A stretch of DNA of 64,000 nt, taken from assembly GCF_032970905.1 (NCBI RefSeq), contig NZ_JAWJZA010000001.1; one strand, written 5' to 3'. The DNA comes from Veillonella absiana. Lineage in GTDB: Bacteria > Bacillota > Negativicutes > Veillonellales > Veillonellaceae. Positions within the stretch are counted from its first letter, which is position 1, and every line of letters begins with the position of its first letter. Positions 62,375-64,000 of this stretch are shown here, one piece after another. The notes below the pieces were generated by a model. The model saw only the letters and a list, made by a program, of their open reading frames with translations, was not told the DNA's origin and ran no database searches. Position numbers and translations under genes: made by a program.

Positions 62375-62398
62375 AAACATAAGGTAGCTGATGAGTTA

Positions 62399-62560
62399 GG
62401 CTCGTCCCCGAAAGGGGGGAATGCTATGAGTACTTTCGAAGTATTATCTTTGATGATTGCTTTCGCAATGCTTGTGGCTGTTACCCTCAAGTAGAGGAAA
62501 AGCCCTAACGCGTTAACGTCAGGGCCATTTCTCAACCTAAATGAGTTATAGAGATGAGCC
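62399..62560 (+). promoter_or_regulatory. Translation-blocking RNA structures of the toxin mRNA
   Basis: CCCC (62406-62409) pairs with GGGG (62414-62417) across GAAA and masks the GGGGGG ribosome site. GGCTCGTC (62399-62406) can also pair with GATGAGCC (62553-62560) in the 3' part of the transcript, closing the RNA end to end. Both features are typical of type I toxin messages kept silent until processed. Confidence 0.5.
62426..62494 (+). CDS. Small hydrophobic type I toxin, TxpA/BsrG-like
   Basis: A 22-residue peptide starting MSTFEVLSLMIAFAM and ending in Lys. The first 13 positions follow the pattern of Bacillus TxpA (MSTYESLMVMIGF) and BsrG (MTVYESLMIMINF), type I toxins that insert in or act at the membrane. 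It is shorter than those (59 and 38 residues) and ends soon after the hydrophobic segment, so it may be a minimal or truncated form. GGGGGG lies 6 bases before the ATG inside a hairpin. A convergent promoter on the other strand makes an antisense RNA to its 3' end. Confidence 0.72.
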   Translation: MSTFEVLSLMIAFAMLVAVTLK

Positions 62561-62588
62561 TGACGCCAACAACATCGGCTACCTCTTT
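62498..62588 (-). ncRNA. Candidate antisense antitoxin RNA
   Basis: On the minus strand TTGACG (62617-62622), 16 bases and TATAAT (62595-62600) form a strong promoter. The transcript would start near 62588 and run through the 3' untranslated part of the toxin mRNA. It ends at GCCCT/AGGGC (62521-62525 with 62502-62506) followed by TTTT. That gives about 90 nt complementary to the toxin message, including the segment used for its 5'-3' pairing. Inferred from promoter and terminator only. Confidence 0.55.
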
Positions 62589-62613
62589 GTATTTATTATA
62601 ACACAGAACTACA

Positions 62614-63211
62614 TTACGTCAATAAACTTGCCCTTAGTAGCTCTTGTGTATAGGCTACAGCACTGTCTCTCAGTTGTGCTCCATCATCAATAGTATCAAC
62701 CACACAACCATCCTTCATAACTACTATACGTGTAGCCATATCTTCTACTACTTCAATATTATGACCCGCCGCTCACTTCATGGGCAAATTTTTTGGTATA
62801 TGATGCAGGTAAATCAACCTCTTCTAGCACGCGATTCACCTGAGCAAGTGATTCGGATACAGATAATCCCTTCATACAACGGTAGGGCTCACTCATAAAC
62901 TCTCCAATGGTCATGCGTGGGCTAATCACAGACCCGGGATGTTGAAACACCATTTAAATCTGCTCATAGGCACGACGTCTTGCTGAAAGCGTCATACCAC
63001 TTACCGAGTGCCCTGATACTAGTATGGCACCTGATGTAGGTTCTTCAAGCAATGCAATAAGGCGCAACAATGTGCTTTTGCCGCTACCGCTCATGCCCAC
63101 AATCCCTAGTGATTCCCCATTATCTAGTAATAGATCAATGGGCGCTAGGGCTTGTTTTGTTTCTAAACCTTTTGTATATGATTTTTCCAATTGTTGTAAT
63201 TCTAATAGCAT
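62614..63211 (-). pseudogene. Remnant of a NikE/OppF-type ABC ATPase
   Basis: The 5' part encodes LLELQQLEKSYTKGL and Walker A GMSGSGKSTLLRL. It is stopped by an in-frame TAA where relatives have Gln (YEQI-stop-MVFQHPG, 62954). After VSGGS the frame stops again, and the next homologous stretch, IEVVEDMATRIVVMKDG in another frame, is a later part of the domain. The signature, Walker B and H-loop are therefore deleted. It ends at TAA 62614-62616, inside the -35 region of the antisense promoter. The transporter was probably for nickel or peptides. Confidence 0.85.
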
Positions 63212-63214
63212 AGG

Positions 63215-63892
63215 CTAATTCACCTTTTGACACTGCCCATCCACCAATCGATAGATAGCATCTGAGACGTAATGTGCCGCCCTTTCATTATGAGTAATCA
63301 TCAGTACCGCTACCTGCTCTTGTTTGGCAATTTGTTGCAATAAATCAAGAATTTCCTTTTGTGTAATCACATCGAGAGCACTAGTGGGTTAATCAGCCAA
63401 TAATAGAGCCGGTCGTAAAAATATAGCCATACCAATCGCTACACGTTGCAACATACCACCACTCAATTCAAATGGGTACGATGCCATAACACGCTCTGGT
63501 GAAAGTAACTGCAGATGCTCCAACTGTCGTAAAAATTCATCATATCGATCAGTCACGTGATGGGCCTCTAAAAAATCACTAACATGTTGACCGATTGTGC
63601 GCAACGGAGAAAATATTTGGCTCGGATTTTGAAACACCATAGACACTACTGCCCCATGAAATCCCTCGTGACTCGCCAATACATCTATATCTTGATTATC
63701 TACCAATATACGGCCCTTGCTCCTATGTGCCTGACGTGGCAAATCATGCATAATCGTACGGAGCAATGTGGACTTGCCTACCCCGCTTTTTCCTAAAACA
63801 GATACAATTTCACCATAGTTTACAGAAATAGACAATTCCGACAACACGGTTTTCTCACCATACGAAATAGATAAATTTCTAAAATTGCAAGT
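63215..63892 (-). pseudogene. Remnant of a NikD/OppD-type ABC ATPase
   Basis: The ATPase has Walker A GKSGVGKSTLL, FQNPSQIFSPLRTIG and signature LSGGMLQRVAIGMA. TAA then replaces the Walker B glutamate codon (LLLAD-stop-PTSALD, 63389-63391). The frame continues intact to VDGQCQKVN and TAG. Upstream, the homology (NLSISYGEKTVLSEL) has no start codon and runs into the end of an IS30-like element. It pairs with the NikE-type remnant that follows, so the whole importer is decayed here. Confidence 0.87.
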
Positions 63893-64000
63893 TCAAATTG
63901 AACACCTTTAACCAAATAATTTAAGCTGCATAGACGATATCTAAATAAGCTTCAAATAAATCATCAGGCGTATCATACCCAAGGGACTTTCTAGGTAATG
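63893..64000 (-). mobile_element. End of an IS30-family insertion sequence (cut by window edge)
   Basis: The minus strand encodes the C-terminus of an IS30-type transposase (LPRKSLGYDTPDDLFEAY, then LDIVYAA and TAA at 63921-63923). The spacing and LGYxTPxxLFE pattern are those of IS30 DDE enzymes. About 28 bases follow, with a TTCAAATTGAA palindrome, before ABC-ATPase homology resumes. That is consistent with an IS end inserted at the 5' end of that gene. The transposase body lies beyond the window. Confidence 0.75.

Noticed and set aside
62644..62898. 84-codon plus-strand ORF across the NikE remnant
   Set aside because: It is antisense to clear ABC-ATPase homology and has no ribosome site. 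It is more simply an accidental frame.
1..64000. tRNA, rRNA or CRISPR arrays
   Set aside because: No tRNA-like cloverleaf, rRNA stretch or regularly spaced repeat array was seen. Gene-free gaps are short and accounted for by leaders, terminators and AT-rich DNA.

Overview
The window looks like a piece of chromosome from Veillonella or a close relative in the Negativicutes (diderm Firmicutes). This is inferred from gene content, not from a database search. The DNA is AT-rich. Firmicute-type traits are a threonyl T-box leader, an L20-type leader in front of infC-rpmI-rplT, IreB, DUF1292, a SpoVB-like flippase and a TxpA/BsrG-like toxin. These sit beside a YadA-type trimeric autotransporter, which needs an outer membrane. 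A complete anaerobic corrin-ring pathway, a DASS dicarboxylate carrier and a superoxide reductase fit a strictly anaerobic organic-acid fermenter that makes propionate through B12-dependent methylmalonyl-CoA mutase.

Layout. 1-7.4 kb (minus strand): the division and cell-wall cluster mraZ-rsmH-ftsL / murE-murF-mraY-murD-murG, with a MraZ-box-like promoter and a terminator-like hairpin where ftsI is often found. 7.8-12.5 kb: thioredoxin with a CoA-binding protein, GluQ and an M16C peptidase. 12.8-15.3 kb: biotin operon bioY-bioW-bioF with a BirA-type operator. 15.3-17.5 kb: aspartokinase with a small unknown gene, then superoxide reductase. 17.6-35.1 kb: cobalamin region. One arm (minus) is cbiD-E-T-F-G-H-J-C-btuC-btuD; a second set (minus) is a degenerate cbiK paralogue, cbiK, cbiL, cbiA and cobO. 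Between them lie plus-strand genes for an exported CbiK-type chelatase and a BtuF/FepB-like lipoprotein, and an OFA-family transporter behind a probable ZTP (pfl) riboswitch. Together these genes cover cobalt insertion through cobyrinate a,c-diamide, plus corrinoid uptake and adenosylation.

35.2-38.8 kb: yajQ and two tandem secreted WG-repeat proteins. 39-47.2 kb: an RluA-type pseudouridine synthase, a class III Fic protein, fba, a SpoVB/MurJ-like flippase, an AEC carrier coupled to a catalytically doubtful GH2 protein, and a HAD phosphatase. 47.2-50.5 kb: infC-rpmI-rplT and a DASS carrier. 50.5-52.1 kb: a broken trimeric autotransporter fused to an unrelated helical ORF. 52.4-62.3 kb: thrS with its T-box, the trmR-trhP wobble-uridine pair, mltG, ireB-ruvX-DUF1292 and alaS.

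62.3-64 kb: a compact type I toxin-antitoxin candidate (22-codon TxpA-like peptide, convergent antisense promoter, SD-blocking hairpin and 5'-3' long-range pairing). It lies against two decayed NikD/NikE-type ATPase genes and the end of an IS30-family element. The toxin locus and the three-gene CbiK-family group are the most interesting parts of the window. I saw no tRNA, rRNA or CRISPR array.
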